Shown: piece after piece, positions 46,111-57,815 of the stretch
How the letters are laid out: each line of letters starts with the position of its first letter
Position numbering within the stretch: the stretch's first letter is position 1
NCBI GenBank assembly: GCA_024516035.1
Contig: CM044964.1
Location: 12,368,380-12,432,379, forward strand
Reading direction: 5' to 3'
Origin: Bactericera cockerelli
Taxonomy: Eukaryota; Arthropoda; Insecta; Hemiptera; Triozidae
DNA length: 64,000 nucleotides
Notes under the pieces: model-generated
Databases searched by the model: none
Told to the model about the DNA's origin: nothing
What the model saw: the letters and a program-made list of their open reading frames with translations, nothing else
Made by a program: the position numbers and the translations under genes

Positions 46111-47984
46111 ATTCTCACTCAATCCTGATGACTTCTAAATTTAAGGCAAAGTCCACTTTGTTTTTTGCTCCTCCTTGTCCTAATATAGTCCTCCCGAGAC
46201 AATTTCTCGTAATTTTATTCCATAGAACGCCTTGAATTCATGATTAGATCTCGAGACAATGCTGACTTGAGTTTCTTCGAAATTTCAAAACGCCCGAGTT
46301 CACAGCCTAAAAATTAATGATATCAAATCGAGTGAAATTATTAGATTGCTAAAAATAAAATTCCTTTCATATCATAGGGGAGGTATGTAAGTGTGTGTAC
46401 ATGTATGTATGTATGTGTGTAATGTGTATGTATGTATGTCCCCATCAAAACTGTGTGCACGAGGATAGTTTTATCAAAAGTATTTCAGTCAAGTAAAGAG
46501 GGGAGATGGTTATTTTATTTATTTTCAAATTGCTTGCGAAATAAGTGTACGTAGAAAATATTAAAGAGCAAACCTCCGCTTTTATTGTTTTTCTCAGACT
46601 CGACATTCGGAAATACCGTTGTTTCGTTTTTGTCAAAGACTGCTACAGCAAGGGAAATCGTGTGTTTTTCTTTTCAATACATAATTTGTAGTTTTAAAAT
46701 TGTTGTTCTAGTTGCATGAGTTGTGAAGTACGATTCTTGTACTGTCACTTCGGAGAAAAGTTGTGTACCAAAACGCTTCGTTTGTGACTTTTTTGAACAG
46801 TTTTTACAATATTTATCTTATTAAAAAAAGTATTTAAATTCAATATTTTGTAATTTTTTATTGTTGTTCGCCAATTCATTTTGTGTAAACTCAACTTGTA
46901 TCTGAGGGTATTGTTGACTCTTATCACCATAGCAACGAAAAATCTTTATGAATTTATGTTTGTGCAGATGTAAATTATAGCAGGCGGCAAGTGATTTTTA
47001 GAACACACTGTATACTGTGGTGAAATGTTTGAATTTAACTAGCGAACTAATTGTTTTAACAGTGTAACTGATACGTCCTGTATCTATTTACTGGAATTTT
47101 TATCAGTGCAAAAAAAAATCGTACGAAAGTACAACATGGAGTTGCGCATGAGCAATATACGAATGGAAGACAATGACTAATGGCATATTTTCAATTTTCC
47201 CCACCTTCAGCACAAGATTTTTTATCTTTTGAAGGTGGGTATACCTCATTATTTGTTGAAGATGTTTATTTGTGAAATATTAATACATGGAAACTTAAAA
47301 AAATTCAACACATAACGGAAGGATGGAGCTATAATTTGATCTATATTTGAAAAAAAAATGGAAACTTAAAACTAAAAAAGAAAAATCGTATCGGACACCC
47401 TGTATAAGCAGACAGATCAAGATGGATGAAGACCCGGGCTATTTGAGCCAAAAGGTAAAATTAAATGAGACGTTTCTGGTCAGGCTGACCTTTGACCTAA
47501 CGTATGTGCTACCCTGTATACTTTTATAGTTCGTGAAAACGTTGAGAAATTTCTAGGCTAGGTTTTGAGGTGAGAAGATAGCAACTAAATTTGAGAAACA
47601 AGTTTGTATACGAGTATGGATGACTAATATGAATGACATATTATTCATTTCTCATTGAGCACTCTGTATATTCAGACAAATTCTAGGCTAGTTTTTTAGG
47701 TGAGAGATAGCCATTAAATTTCAGAAACAAGTTGTATACAGTATGGATGACGAGTATGAATATCATATTATTCATTTCTCATTGAGCACTCTGTATATTC
47801 AGACAGGATGAAGCCGCGGGGCTATTTGAACAAAAAGTAAATTAATTAATGAAATGTTTCAGTTTTAGCATAGCTTTTAATTGAAAGAACTTTATTATAC
47901 TACTGTCAAGCTGAAGTCAGTAAAAAGATGAGAGTTTTTAAGGCTATTCTGAACCAGATCAGTGAACTACCACTTTATTTATTT
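46111..47984. other. Repeat-poor intron B sequence
   Basis: AT-rich. An (ATGT)n run lies near 46390-46440. A duplicated block of about 115 bp (GTGAGAAGATAGCAACTAAA / CATTGAGCACTCTGTATATT) is at 47560-47800. An ACACCCTGTATAAG terminus near 47393 may be a fragment of a TACAGGG element. No ORF looks real. Confidence 0.5.
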
Positions 47985-48147
47985 ATTTACACTTCATTAA
48001 TTGGACATATTATATACAACAAAGATAATTACAAATACAATATATATAGAAGTAAAAAGAGAAAAAAAATAAATAAATATATACATAATATATGTCCTAA
48101 CTAAAGGGCGGGGTTATTGCCTTTGGCAATTTTCTTCCACCCAACCT
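47985..48147 (-). mobile_element. AATAAA-family retroposon variant
   Basis: The minus-strand 5' part (GGTTGGGTGGAAGAAAATTG) matches the family. The 3' end is replaced by a TTAATGAAGTG variant shared with 33292-33340. Confidence 0.6.
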
Positions 48148-48199
48148 TTGAAATTTTTCGCAATAACCAACCAATCAGAGTTCGTTGTAAGCGAGTTAA

Positions 48200-48388
48200 A
48201 TGCATCGGTTCCCGTAGGCGCACCCAAGTTAACCTACGTCCAGCGAGGTGAAGACTTCGTGATGCTGGCTTTCCGGCCCAACCCCAGGCTGGGTGAGGTT
48301 AATGTGGGTAGCAGTTTTGTGAGTTGTCTGCGAGTGGAAGGTAACACCTCCGTCGTGATATGACCAAGCAGTTGATAGCGACATTAAA
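48200..48388 (+). mobile_element. 5S-type SINE, internally deleted head
   Basis: AAGTTAACCTACGTCCAGCG retains the 5S block but lacks the GGACTTGGATGGG part. The conserved body CCCAGGCTGGGTGAGGTTAA and the GATATGACCAAGCAGTTGAT tail follow. Confidence 0.7.
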
Positions 48389-48940
48389 ACTCAATTAAAA
48401 AAGAGTGCGTTGTGTGACGGTTGAAACGGAGATTTGGGAGTATGGGAGTGAGAGTGGTTTCTGGAATGCCTGATGACCGGACTCGTGGTTTAACCACTTA
48501 ACCACCAGTCCACCAATGCATCACATCATTGTAGTTGGGAAACACTCGCGTTTATCCAATCACTCATTCGCGCTGATGCAATACAAAGTGTGAGTAAGAC
48601 CTGATGTAGAATATACAAAGTGTGTGTTCATTGTTTTCATATTTCATTCCATATTGATGATTGATAACTGATGACGGTGAGATATTGGGAATTCAATGTG
48701 AGAATAATTTGTAATAATAAATCAGTATAAAACAGAACAGAATTACAGAAAAGGAGTTGTACGATATAATACATGAATAACAGAACATACATGGACAGCA
48801 TGTTTTGAACTTATTAGCTCTCATCAGCAGGTATTCTGATTTTGGGATGACTAATCTAGGATGGGTGACCATTCGAATTCGAACCCTCGTGATGCTGGCT
48901 ATTCCCAGCCCCACTCAGGCTGTTGAGGTTCATGTAAAAG

Positions 48941-49160
48941 TGCACCGGTAGTCAAATGGTTAAGGCGCTAGTCTGGTAATCCAGGTAGCGTAGGGATCCG
49001 TTGGTTCGAATTCCACCCAGTGCATGAATTTTTCCTCATTAATTTGAGTTTGTGACCACATAATAATAAAGACTCTGAGGGTTAGGTGGTAGAAAATGTT
49101 TTCAGCATTAACCTCGCCAGGTGGTTACTTTCCACTAAAGAGTGTCTTTATTTTTATTAT
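48941..49160 (+). mobile_element. tRNA-derived SINE inserted in a 5S-type SINE
   Basis: A complete GTGCACCGGTAGTC-family copy. It splits a 5S-type SINE: head and first body half at 48862-48932, remaining body (GTTTGTGAGTTCCCAGCCAA onward) at 49161-49228. This gives a relative age: 5S-type first, tRNA SINE later. Confidence 0.75.
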
Positions 49161-49216
49161 GTGAGTTGCAGGTTTGTGAGTTCCCAGCCAATAGAGAGTG
49201 ACACCTCCGTCGTGAT

Positions 49217-49705
49217 ATGACCATGCATTTCTCTTATCCTTCCTCTGCCTCCTTCCTTATCTTTCTCTCTATCCTCCTCTTTCTTCTCTTATTCTTCTTC
49301 TCCTCCTTTTCTTACTTCTTTTTCTCCTCCTTACTTTCTTCTCTTATTCTTTCTCCGCCTCCTTCCTTATCTTTCTCCTATCCTCCTCTTTCTTCTCTTA
49401 TTCTTCTTTCTCCTGCTTTTCTTACTTCTTTCTCTCCTCCTTATCTTTCTTCTCTTATTCTTTCTCCGCCTCCTTTTTTCTCTTTCTCCCTATCCTCTTT
49501 TTTCTTTTCTTATTCTTCTTTCTCCTCCTTTTCTTACTTCTTTCTCTCCTCCTTATCTTTCTCCCTATCCTCCTCATTCTTCTCAAATTCTTCCTCCTTT
49601 TTCTTTATCTCTTTTCCCTTTCTTACTTCTTCTCCTCCTCCTTCCTCCTGTTTCTCTCTTCTCTTCTTTTCGTCCTCATTTCTTCTTAATCGTCCTGATT
49701 TTCAT
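49217..49705 (+). repeat. Polypyrimidine repeat of about 110 bp
   Basis: Imperfect tandem units marked by TCTCCGCCTCCTT and TTTTCTTACTTCTTTCTCTC, nearly free of purines on the plus strand. The Ser/Phe/Leu ORF here is a composition artefact. Pak intron B. Confidence 0.85.
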
Positions 49706-50548
49706 TCCTTATTATCTAGTCTGACATAATGACCCATTAGGATAAGAACAGTCTCGCTTCTTGTTGAAAAAATTAACGAGACGGCAAAGTTTATGTACAA
49801 TACTTGTACTAGCTGTTAGCCCGTGCTTTATGACGGGCCTGAATTTGAACTCAACAAAGTTATGTCCGTACTAGTAGGTAGGTACCTTGATCATTATCTC
49901 TGAATGCCTGATCAATTGTAGGAGGTGACTTCTATCAATGTTTCGATGTGTGTTACCTTTTGGTCTGTACAAATGGAATGAACATAACCTGATGCGCTGG
50001 GAGACCTTAATTTTATTGTCTCGCTAGGGAACATTAGGTGAACAGATACAGTTGTATATTTATTGTTCTTATTTTTAAGATATTTCTATGTTTGTATTTT
50101 GAATTTGTACCACGTACGTATGTATATTTGTACAAGAAAAACATTCATAAATAAAATAAATAAATACAGTTTCAGCTTTGCCAGACCAAAAGACAGTAAC
50201 ATAAATCATTGGCGCTTTTAGGCATTCGTTTTGGCGATAGGCAGACCATCTGACCGTAAAATATGGAAGAACCAACCAACCTCAATCATGAGGAAGAGGT
50301 TGAAGAATGCCAACCCCGAATAGGGAGAATACCACTCGCCGTTTGAGATTTACATAAGTTATATTAAGATATGTATATTATGTGCTTAGGTAAACAATGC
50401 TTGACTTTTATGAGCTCTGCTTAACTTTTCTCAATGGGAAAGTCTAATTGCTTGTAAAATTTAATCGCTAATGATGTTCTTTTTGCTCTGGGTATTTGAG
50501 TGAAAGTCAAGAAGCGACTGTTTAAACTAGTTCAAATAATAATATTAA
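49706..50548. other. AT-rich intron sequence
   Basis: No gene. A fragment of the conserved SINE tail (CCAACCAACCTCAATCATGA) occurs near 50272-50340, and a (TAAA)n stretch near 50150. Confidence 0.5.
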
Positions 50549-51245
50549 AAACACTGCCAATTATGGACACAATACTTCCTCGTGATTGTTTCACATTGTG
50601 TACACGTGCGAATTTTGAGTTTTTATACTAAATTACTTGTATCTCCAAAACGGCTAAACCGATTTTCTTCAAATTTGTTTTATATGGTAGAAAACTGTTT
50701 TTTCTACATTTTAGATTCTACAAAAAATTCTGTATCGGCAAGTCGTGGTTCTTATTTTTTGACTTTATTGTCCAAAATTTCGGATTTTCTTAAATATCAG
50801 AGTCAAATTATAATTAATTAAAAAGAAAATATAAAAAGCCTGTGTATATTGATAATATGCATATACATACAAAATTTCATCAAAATCGGGTGTACCGTTC
50901 ACGAGATATAAGCATTTAAGTAAAAAGTTAGTGGTCAGGCGCATGGTCTCTTTCACCCAGAGCCGCTTATACGAATTAAATGAATTTAAAATGGGACCAT
51001 CTACAGAATGTCTCCTAGATGTGTACAAAATTTCATCAAAATCGGTCGAGTAGTTTCCGAGATTTGCGCGTTACAAGGAATCGTTTTAACAGACCGACAG
51101 ACGGACACAAAACCAAATTTGCTCAGGAGGTTATGAAACGTCCAGAAATATGAAAAAAATTGAAATCGGAGCAAAAAAATATTTTTTTTTACAAAAACGA
51201 ACACAATACTTCCGATTTCTAATATTAGAAATTTCTCGGAAGTAA
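50549..51245 (+). mobile_element. 720-bp non-autonomous repeat, full copy 2
   Basis: Same ends as 9490-10204, with a shorter GACAGACC microrepeat. Confidence 0.8.
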
Positions 51246-51976
51246 AAAACTGAAGGGGTATTTTTCTTTTGGATAAAAAAAAATTCCAGGTTCGGTATTT
51301 CCAAATATTTCCAGTTTAGCTCTATTCCAGTTTAGGTATTTCCTCTATTCGTGAAAGAAAAATACTTTTTTTATATTTAAAAAAAAAAACATGAAAATTA
51401 TTATCAAAAAAAATCATTATATCAATATGCGCCTTCGTCTTCGTCTTCGTCAACATCAAATTAACACAGGAAAAGTTGGACTGAGTTCAATGACCTATCG
51501 TCTGCTCTTGATGTGGCTGCCTGTAGTCGTTCTCTTCCACACAACTCCATCTGTATATTGTTCTAACATTGACCATTGACCCTCGACACGATGTCTGGCT
51601 TTTCCATATGATTCATTTCATTTAGCTCTATTGCTTTTACTTTCCATCACCCAGGTATAGAAATTATTTTTACTTTCTATTGACTTTGAGCTGTGGAGGC
51701 TATTGCAATATTTTTTCTCGTTGTTCAAAATCCATTCAACCGTTTTCACGGTCAGTTGGCTGGCCATATTGCTTGCGACATGAAGGGTTCAGGCTTTGTG
51801 CTTTATGGTTTATTTTTCATAGTAGAATATACATTATACATACATTGTTAGTATTTTAATAGTATTTTTATTGTTTAAAAATACATAAAAATAGTCAATT
51901 TGCAGACTAAAGATTATACATTATCTAAGAATTACCTATTGCAATGGAAACTTACTTTGAGTCAGTTGGATGTCAC

Positions 51977-52172
51977 CTCTCATTATGTCACTGAAGTTAA
52001 GCAACATCCAGCTAGATGAGAACTAGGATGAGTGACCATTCAAGTTCGAACCCTCGCGATGCTTGCTATTCTCGGCCCTACTCAGGCTGGACGAGATTCT
52101 TTGTGAGTTTCCAACGAATGGAGGGTAACACCTCTGTCGCGCGATATATGACCATGTAGTTGAAAGCGGTAA
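51977..52172 (+). mobile_element. 5S rRNA-derived SINE
   Basis: ATGTCACTGAAGTTAAGCAA, then AACTAGGATGAGTGACCATT, is the best-preserved 5S-like head in the window. The body is partly deleted after CTACTCAGGCTGGACGAG. Confidence 0.8.
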
Positions 52173-52536
52173 AACCCCCATCTTTCATTATATAAATTTG
52201 AAATTATCCCCTTATAGGGTGAGTAAAAATACTCACGCCACCCTTCACACTCAGTACAGCCAGCACACAACTAAAATTTAAAAAAAATACAGTACTATAT
52301 TTTAAGATGGTCTGTTTTTTATACAGGGTTTTCACATCAAAGAGTTTCATTTTTCTAACAATTACGATTCATGAGATACAAGAAGGAAAACTTAGTGGGG
52401 TGGGATGAAACTTTATGCTCTCCCTGTATGCAAAAAATAAAAATGACTACCGTATGAATCAATATCTCCCGACTCTTGTATCTCACATGTTGGGGGGTTT
52501 TTTTTAAAGAAAATTATCTGAAGGGTACTTAGGGCC

Positions 52537-52684
52537 ACATTATGGAACAGGATTAAAGTTAAGCTAAGCCATGCCCTCAATTTGAAAGTTTCGACGAATT
52601 ACAGCGCACTATAGCCCGAGTTAAGGGACAGTGTCCCTATCCACTTATCATGACCCTAATCCTGTTTTATAATTTGGCCCTTAT
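52537..52684. mobile_element. Short fold-back MITE (AGGGCCA...TGGCCCT)
   Basis: AGGGCCACATTATGGAACAG and CTGTTTTATAATTTGGCCCT are inverted ends of about 25 bp around a 100-bp core. Related to 42440-42612. Confidence 0.65.
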
Positions 52685-53465
52685 TCTCTAAGGAAGGCAT
52701 TCTGTGTGACGCTTGTGTGTGTTTTGCTTTCTGTTTCAAGCTGCCCTCGAAAGTAAGTAGACTCAGCCGTGAGGCGTGTACCGGTTGGGTGGAAGAGATT
52801 GCCCCAGGCAACAAACCCGCCCCGCCCTTCAGTTAGGACATGTGTATTGGTTTTACTCTTCTCTTCTCTTGTCTTCTCTTCTCTTCTCTTTATTTTCTAT
52901 TACATATCTATAATTATCGTCATTTTACTTCCGATAAATTTCTAATATTAGAAATCGGAAGTATTTTTTATATTTTTATTATTATTGTTTTGTTGCAATT
53001 TATTTTTATTGAATGTTCCAATAGTAAATAATGAAATAATAATACGATTTAATAATATTATAGATTGTCGAGGCTTTTTGGTTTTTGCGTTAGGCTTCAG
53101 AGTTGGGGTGTAGATTGTAGATGATTGTGGCTTCAATACAGGGCCACAATCTACCATCAGTAGTGTAGAAGTGAATACATAGATGATTTTATAATATAAT
53201 TTGAAGAGAAAAAAAAAAAGTAAGATGACTGTATGGAGGTTTGAACGGGGAATTGAGGCTATTGCCGGCAGGTGCCCCCTTTCAATCGCCCATCAGGGGT
53301 GGATGGAGAAAGCTTACAACAAAAAAGATGATCAGTCGAGTGGGGGATATCCCCGGCATGCTCACTACAGCTGAATTTTAACAATTTTTTAACTGGCTGA
53401 GTTTTAACTGTCGCATGAATTTTATTTTCTATATGGGTTTTTGTTTATGATGGTCATAAACATAG

Positions 53466-53671
53466 GTGCACTGGTAGGTGGTCAAGTGGTTAACGCGCTA
53501 GTCTGGTAATCCAGATAGCGTAGGGGTCCGTCGGTTCAAATCCCACCCAGTGCATGGAACCATATTATAATAATAAGACTCTGAGGGTTAGGAGGTAGAA
53601 AATGCTTTGAGCATTAACCTCGCCTGGTGGTTACCTTCCACTAAAGAGTGTTATTATTATTATTATTATTC
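53466..53671 (+). mobile_element. tRNA-derived SINE (GTGCACTGGTAGTC family)
   Basis: Head carries a small GGTAGGTGG insertion. The body ends with ACTAAAGAGTG and (TTA)n. An inverted body fragment of the same family (CACAAACCCTCAGAGTCTTA) follows at 53672-53706. Confidence 0.8.
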
Positions 53672-53706
53672 ACAAACCCTCAGAGTCTTATTATTATGTG
53701 GTTACA

Positions 53707-54040
53707 AAGGCAATAACAGTTGCGTTCATACGTACATTATTCTCTCCTTGGCCAAAGTCTTGGTGGAAAGAAATTACTGTACACTTATTGTTGTTATCGT
53801 TGTTTACTGTTTACATTGTTAATGGACTAACACAGGCAATGGTCGGCGCTCATGTATATGAGGCACTTGATGTGCGACCGTTGTGTCGGATATCAGAAGG
53901 GTATTTGGGGTTATTCCGATCCACGTCATTGTTGGTGTGTGGCGGGCCGGGGACTATCCAGGCAGTAAACTTATATATTTATTATGTTATTGTTATTCAA
54001 AACATTGTAATGAAATAATGATGTACAAATAAAGCGCGAA

Positions 54041-54074
<34 letters not shown>
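53707..54074 (+). mobile_element. Possible retrocopy with AATAAA and 33-nt poly(A)
   Basis: A stretch of about 330 bp unlike any other repeat here ends ACAAATAAAGCGCGAATCTT and then an uninterrupted A tract at about 54042-54074. A polyadenylation signal about 20 nt before a long A tract is the signature of a reverse-transcribed mRNA 3' end. I cannot name the source, and its ORF is not recognisable. Confidence 0.5.
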
Positions 54075-54089
54075 CAGACTAAACAGGAG

Positions 54090-54308
54090 TGCTCAGGTAG
54101 TCAAGTGGTTAACGCGCTAGTTTGGTGATCCAGATAGCGTAGGGGTGCGTTGGTTCGAGTCCCACCCAGTGCATGAATTTTTCCTCATTAAATTGGGTTT
54201 GTGACCACATAATATAATAAGACTCTGAGGGTTAGGTGGTAGAAAATGTTTTGAGCATTAACCTCGCCTGGTGGTTACCTTCCACTAAAGAGTGTTATTA
54301 TTATTATT
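54090..54308 (+). mobile_element. tRNA-derived SINE (GTGCACTGGTAGTC family)
   Basis: GTCAAGTGGTTAACGCGCTA head, full body and (TTA)n tail; it follows directly after the poly(A) tract. Confidence 0.85.
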
Positions 54309-54499
54309 TTAAATAGACCAGTAGTCTATGCTCGGGGATAGTATGTGGAGTAAGCAGACCAGTATTCTAGCTAGATTTGTGTTGGAGGAGTCTAGTAGTC
54401 TGGCTGAGGGACAATATTTGCGTGTGTTTCATGGCCCAAAATTAAAATACTGATGTCTGAAATGAATCCATACTTTACACAAATCAATTCACTCTTCTT

Positions 54500-54690
54500 G
54501 TTCCTTCTTCTTTCACTTTGCTTTTTCTCAATCCTACTACTTGGGGTCGGCATTGTTCAACCTTGTCCGTATGGTTGAGGTTGGTCGGTTCTGGCACTCC
54601 TCTCTAACATCTTACGACTGGTTGCCCTTCCTAACGCCAACCCTGATCAGGGCGCCAGCCACTTGTGTGATATTTGTCTTTTGGCGTGAC
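54500..54690 (-). mobile_element. Tail module of the conserved-body SINE
   Basis: ACTTGGGGTCGGCATTGTTC, GGTTGAGGTTGGTCGGTTCT and CGACTGGTTGCCCTTCCTAA; tail only. 54691-55030 is AT-rich with nothing recognisable. Confidence 0.6.
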
Positions 54691-55031
54691 TTCGCTGATG
54701 TTACCATTTTCACAAATCAATCCATAATTCCATCGATTTCTCATGATGATCAATTCGTTTCTCAATGATGCGTCTTTGTTTCATTCTATAGATAGGTTTG
54801 TTTTCCCATTTGTTTTCCCATTCGTCATTTTAGGAGAAATAACTTAATCAGCACCACTGATAAAATAGTGAGATAAATGTTGTGTGAATCTGATTTAATG
54901 GTTGTGTCGCTTTACTTATTTTAAAAATTTGTGAACTCAAAGAAATGCTTATTAATTCAAAGAAACGCTTATTAATTCAAATAAATTCTTTAATTGACCT
55001 TGCACGTACATAATATTTGACGTGACTGCAG

Positions 55032-55270
55032 ACTAGCTTCATCATCATAGGGTGGCGTCATCGTGAACGATGGTAGCCAGACAGTGGAGGAATGGATCAG
55101 CACACTGTCTTTACAAGGAGGCTAATAATTGACAAGGACCCCCAGAACCAAGTCAATGCTGGTCTACTCCCTGTTTATAGTCCCCCAGCCAGACTTGGCT
55201 TTTTATCTCTGAAAAATTTCATTGGTGGTTCACTGATCTACTCCCTGTTTATAGTCCCCCAGCCAGACTT
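55032..55270 (-). mobile_element. Array-type element with two terminal units
   Basis: Reverse of 1211-1480. Two copies of CTACTCCCTGTTTATAGTCC, 85 bp apart, show a different terminal duplication from the 38-bp array in the left arm. Confidence 0.7.
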
Positions 55271-55481
55271 GGCTTTGATGATGAAAAGAAAAAATGCATA
55301 ACAAAATTCAGGTCGTTAAATTCTCATCTTCTCTTCGTCTTTTCTCTCCCAATACCTCCCCACTCACTCCCAAGGTATGCCGGAAGTTGCCTCCCCTAGA
55401 ATATTTAATTCTCCCTCCTAGATCCTCCTCCTCTCCTCGCTGACAGGGAATGCCAGAAGCTGTAACTCCTTTTTTTAATTT

Positions 55482-55670
55482 AGGTTTAACGTCGCTTTCA
55501 ACTGCATGGTCATATTGGTCATATCACAACGGGGGTGTTACCCTCCATTCGCATCAGGAAACTCACAAACCTGCTACCCAAATTAACCTTGGTAGGGCCG
55601 GAATGCCAGCATCACGAAGTCTTCACCTTGCTGGACGTTGCCTAACTTCGGTGATCCTACGAGAACCGGT
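55482..55670 (-). mobile_element. 5S rRNA-derived SINE
   Basis: On the minus strand CGGTTCTCGTAGGATCACCG, then AAGTTAGGCAACGTCC, is close to the 5S rRNA sequence around its conserved AAGUUAAGCAACG. The shared body follows. Confidence 0.8.
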
Positions 55671-55721
55671 GCAATCAACGCGCCATCGACGCTGGCAAAC
55701 TAACTCCCCTTTTGTAGTCAT

Positions 55722-56405
55722 ACCTGTGGCCAAGTGGTAGCGCACTAGGCATGGTGACCTGTGGGTTCAATTCCCAGCTGGGCAGGATTTTTTCTGCTCT
55801 GTGCGTGAATGTCCGAGGTCCACATTTTCCTCGTGAGGAAAAATGAGTATCTATTTTGTGAGCAGCGATCAGTGGCGGTATTAGGCAGAAATAAGATATT
55901 ACGATATTAATGGCACGAAAAAGTCCTATAATTCTACTCTACACCAATAAAATTGTGATATTTATAATAACATTAATAACACAAAGAAACACATTTATTT
56001 ATTATTTTATGAGAATATGCTTTGTGAGTAGCGATCAGTGGCGGCATTATAGGCGAAAATAAGATATTAGCATATCAAATGTACGAAAAAGTCCTATGAT
56101 TCTGTGCTAGTACCTCAGCAAATAAGCTGAATTGGAACCAGTTGTTCTGATAAATGTTTTAATTTTAATGTATGTAATATTTCTGTTCCAAATAAAGGTT
56201 TGTTTATTTAGTTATTTATTTATCTGAGCGCACGGTAGTGCGCCAGGCCAAGCTCCAGTTTATTTATGCTTTGTGAGTAGCGATCAGTGGCGGCATTATA
56301 GGCGAAAATATAAGATATTAGCATATCAAATGTACGAAAAAGTCCTATGATTCTGTGCTACCCACTAAAATTGTGATATGATAACACACAAAAAAAACAC
56401 ATTTA
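55722..56405 (+). mobile_element. tRNA SINE with three tandem body copies
   Basis: The head at 55722-55790 (GTGGCCAAGTGGTAGCGCAC, GGTTCAATTCCCAGC) and first body to 56010 match the family at 32764-33058. The GAGTAGCGATCAGTGGCGGC block then repeats at about 56025 and 56275, each followed by AAAGTCCTATGATTCTGTGC. Confidence 0.75.
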
Positions 56406-56900
56406 TTTATTTAATCCCCCCTCCCGTGTTGCAGGGTATTAAATATTATTCACACCTCCTAATGTCTTAATACCCCATAAGAGAGGTCTTACTACTAATA
56501 GTAATGATAATCTCCTCCTAATCCCCCCCTCCCCCCTCCCGTGTTGCAGGGTATGCCCCATAAGAGAGGTCTTACTACCTACTAATAATAATGATTATCT
56601 CCTCCTAATCCCCCCCTCCCGTGTTGCAGGGTATACCCCATAAGAGAGGTCTTACTACCTACTAATAGTAAGACCTCTCTTATGGTTATCCCCCCTCCCC
56701 CTTCCCGTGTTGCAGGGTATACGGTATACCGGTATACCCTATAAGGGAGGTCTTACTACCTACTAATAGTAATGATTATCCCCCCCTCACCCCTCCCGTG
56801 TTGCAGGGTATTAAATATTAATCGTACCTCCTAATGTCTTAATACCCCATAAGAGAGGTCTTCCTACTAATAATAATGATAAGTAAACTACTAATAATAA
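56406..56900 (+). repeat. Tandem array containing copies of the Pak splice acceptor
   Basis: Five copies of CCCGTGTTGCAGGGTAT, each preceded by a C-rich tract, with AG at 56433, 56548, 56628, 56714 and 56805 (units 115, 80, 86 and 91 bp). The segment is identical to the real acceptor and first exon bases at 57805-57820, including the upstream TGATTATCTCCTCCTAATCC. Between copies lies CCATAAGAGAGGTCTTACTA. One spot (56640-56685) has this block in inverted orientation, forming a hairpin. Confidence 0.9.
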
Positions 56901-57076
56901 TAAATAAAAAAAAATAAGTAAAAAAAATAATCTTTTTTTTTTAACTTATTTATTTTGTCATTTATTATTATTATTTTTTCTTTTCTTTTCTTAATTTTAT
57001 ACTGTTACCTGTACTTTGTCCTCCTAATAAAGCTTAAAAAAAAAAATGGAACGGGAAAATCCCATTGGGAAATCTA
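56901..57076. other. AT-rich low-complexity sequence
   Basis: A/T-rich, with (TTTTC)n and an AATAAAGCTTA followed by an A run at 57026-57045 that could be another short retroposon end. Confidence 0.5.
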
Positions 57077-57234
57077 TTAACACTTAGACGACCGGCATGG
57101 TTTTTAGTGAATTCTCCCGTGGGACCGGCGATGTTTAGACGTAGTGCATTTGTGTACCACCGGTGGTACACCCGGTCCATTCCGCACAGACACGCGTGTA
57201 CCACCGGTGGTACACGCGGTCGTCTAAGTGTTAA
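57077..57234. mobile_element. TTAA-flanked MITE with two palindromes
   Basis: TTAACACTTAGACGACCG and CGGTCGTCTAAGTGTTAA are perfect 18-bp inverted ends with TTAA at both edges. Two long perfect palindromes, 57152-57171 (20 bp) and 57193-57218 (26 bp), share the core GTACCACCGGTGGTAC, and their centres are 44 bp apart. Related in design to 6931-7256. Confidence 0.85.
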
Positions 57235-57239
57235 GGAAG

Positions 57240-57760
57240 AGTACTAGAGAGGGGAGGGAGACTGAGAGAGAGAAAAAAGAAAGAAAGAGAAAAAAGAAAG
57301 AAAGAGAGGAGGAAAAACGAGAGAGAAGAAGAAAGGGAGTGTAAAAAAACGCTTGCATACGAGTCTGCAACCATTGGGACATTTTCATCTTTACTATTCA
57401 AGGTCCAAAACCCAACTGACCAAATTTCGTATTGTGCGCATGACACATACCTTCTCTCTTCTCTCCCTCTACAATTCAATACTTCGCCATTGTGCGCATG
57501 ACACACACTTTCCCTCTTCTCTCCCTTTACAATTCAATATTTCGTTACATAATATCGTTACATAATTTCGTTACATAATTTCGTCACATAATTTTGGTTA
57601 TGTGCCAGAGCAAAGACATGAAAATGTCAATATCGTTACATAATATCGTTACATAATATCGTTACATAATATCGTTACATAATATCGTTACATAATTTCG
57701 TTACATAATTTCGTCACATAATTTTGGTTATGTGCCAGAGCAAAGACATGAAAATGTCAA
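57240..57760. repeat. Short duplications before the Pak exon
   Basis: A GA-rich tract (57240-57340), a 63-bp duplication with GTGCGCATGACACA (57433 and 57493), and two copies of a block of ATCGTTACATAAT 13-mers followed by GTTATGTGCCAGAGCAAAGA (57541-57640 and 57636-57760). Confidence 0.85.
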
Positions 57761-57815
57761 AAAAAAAATGATTATCTCCTCCTAATCCCCCCCTCCCCCC
57801 TCCCCCGTGTTGCAG

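Noticed and set aside
49217..49729. 170-codon Ser/Phe/Leu ORF resembling a multi-pass membrane protein
   Set aside because: Composition artefact of the polypyrimidine repeat; no stable pattern beyond the DNA periodicity.
57026..57045. Polyadenylation site of a gene (AATAAAGC then A run)
   Set aside because: It lies in Pak intron B with no upstream exon; more likely a short retroposon remnant.
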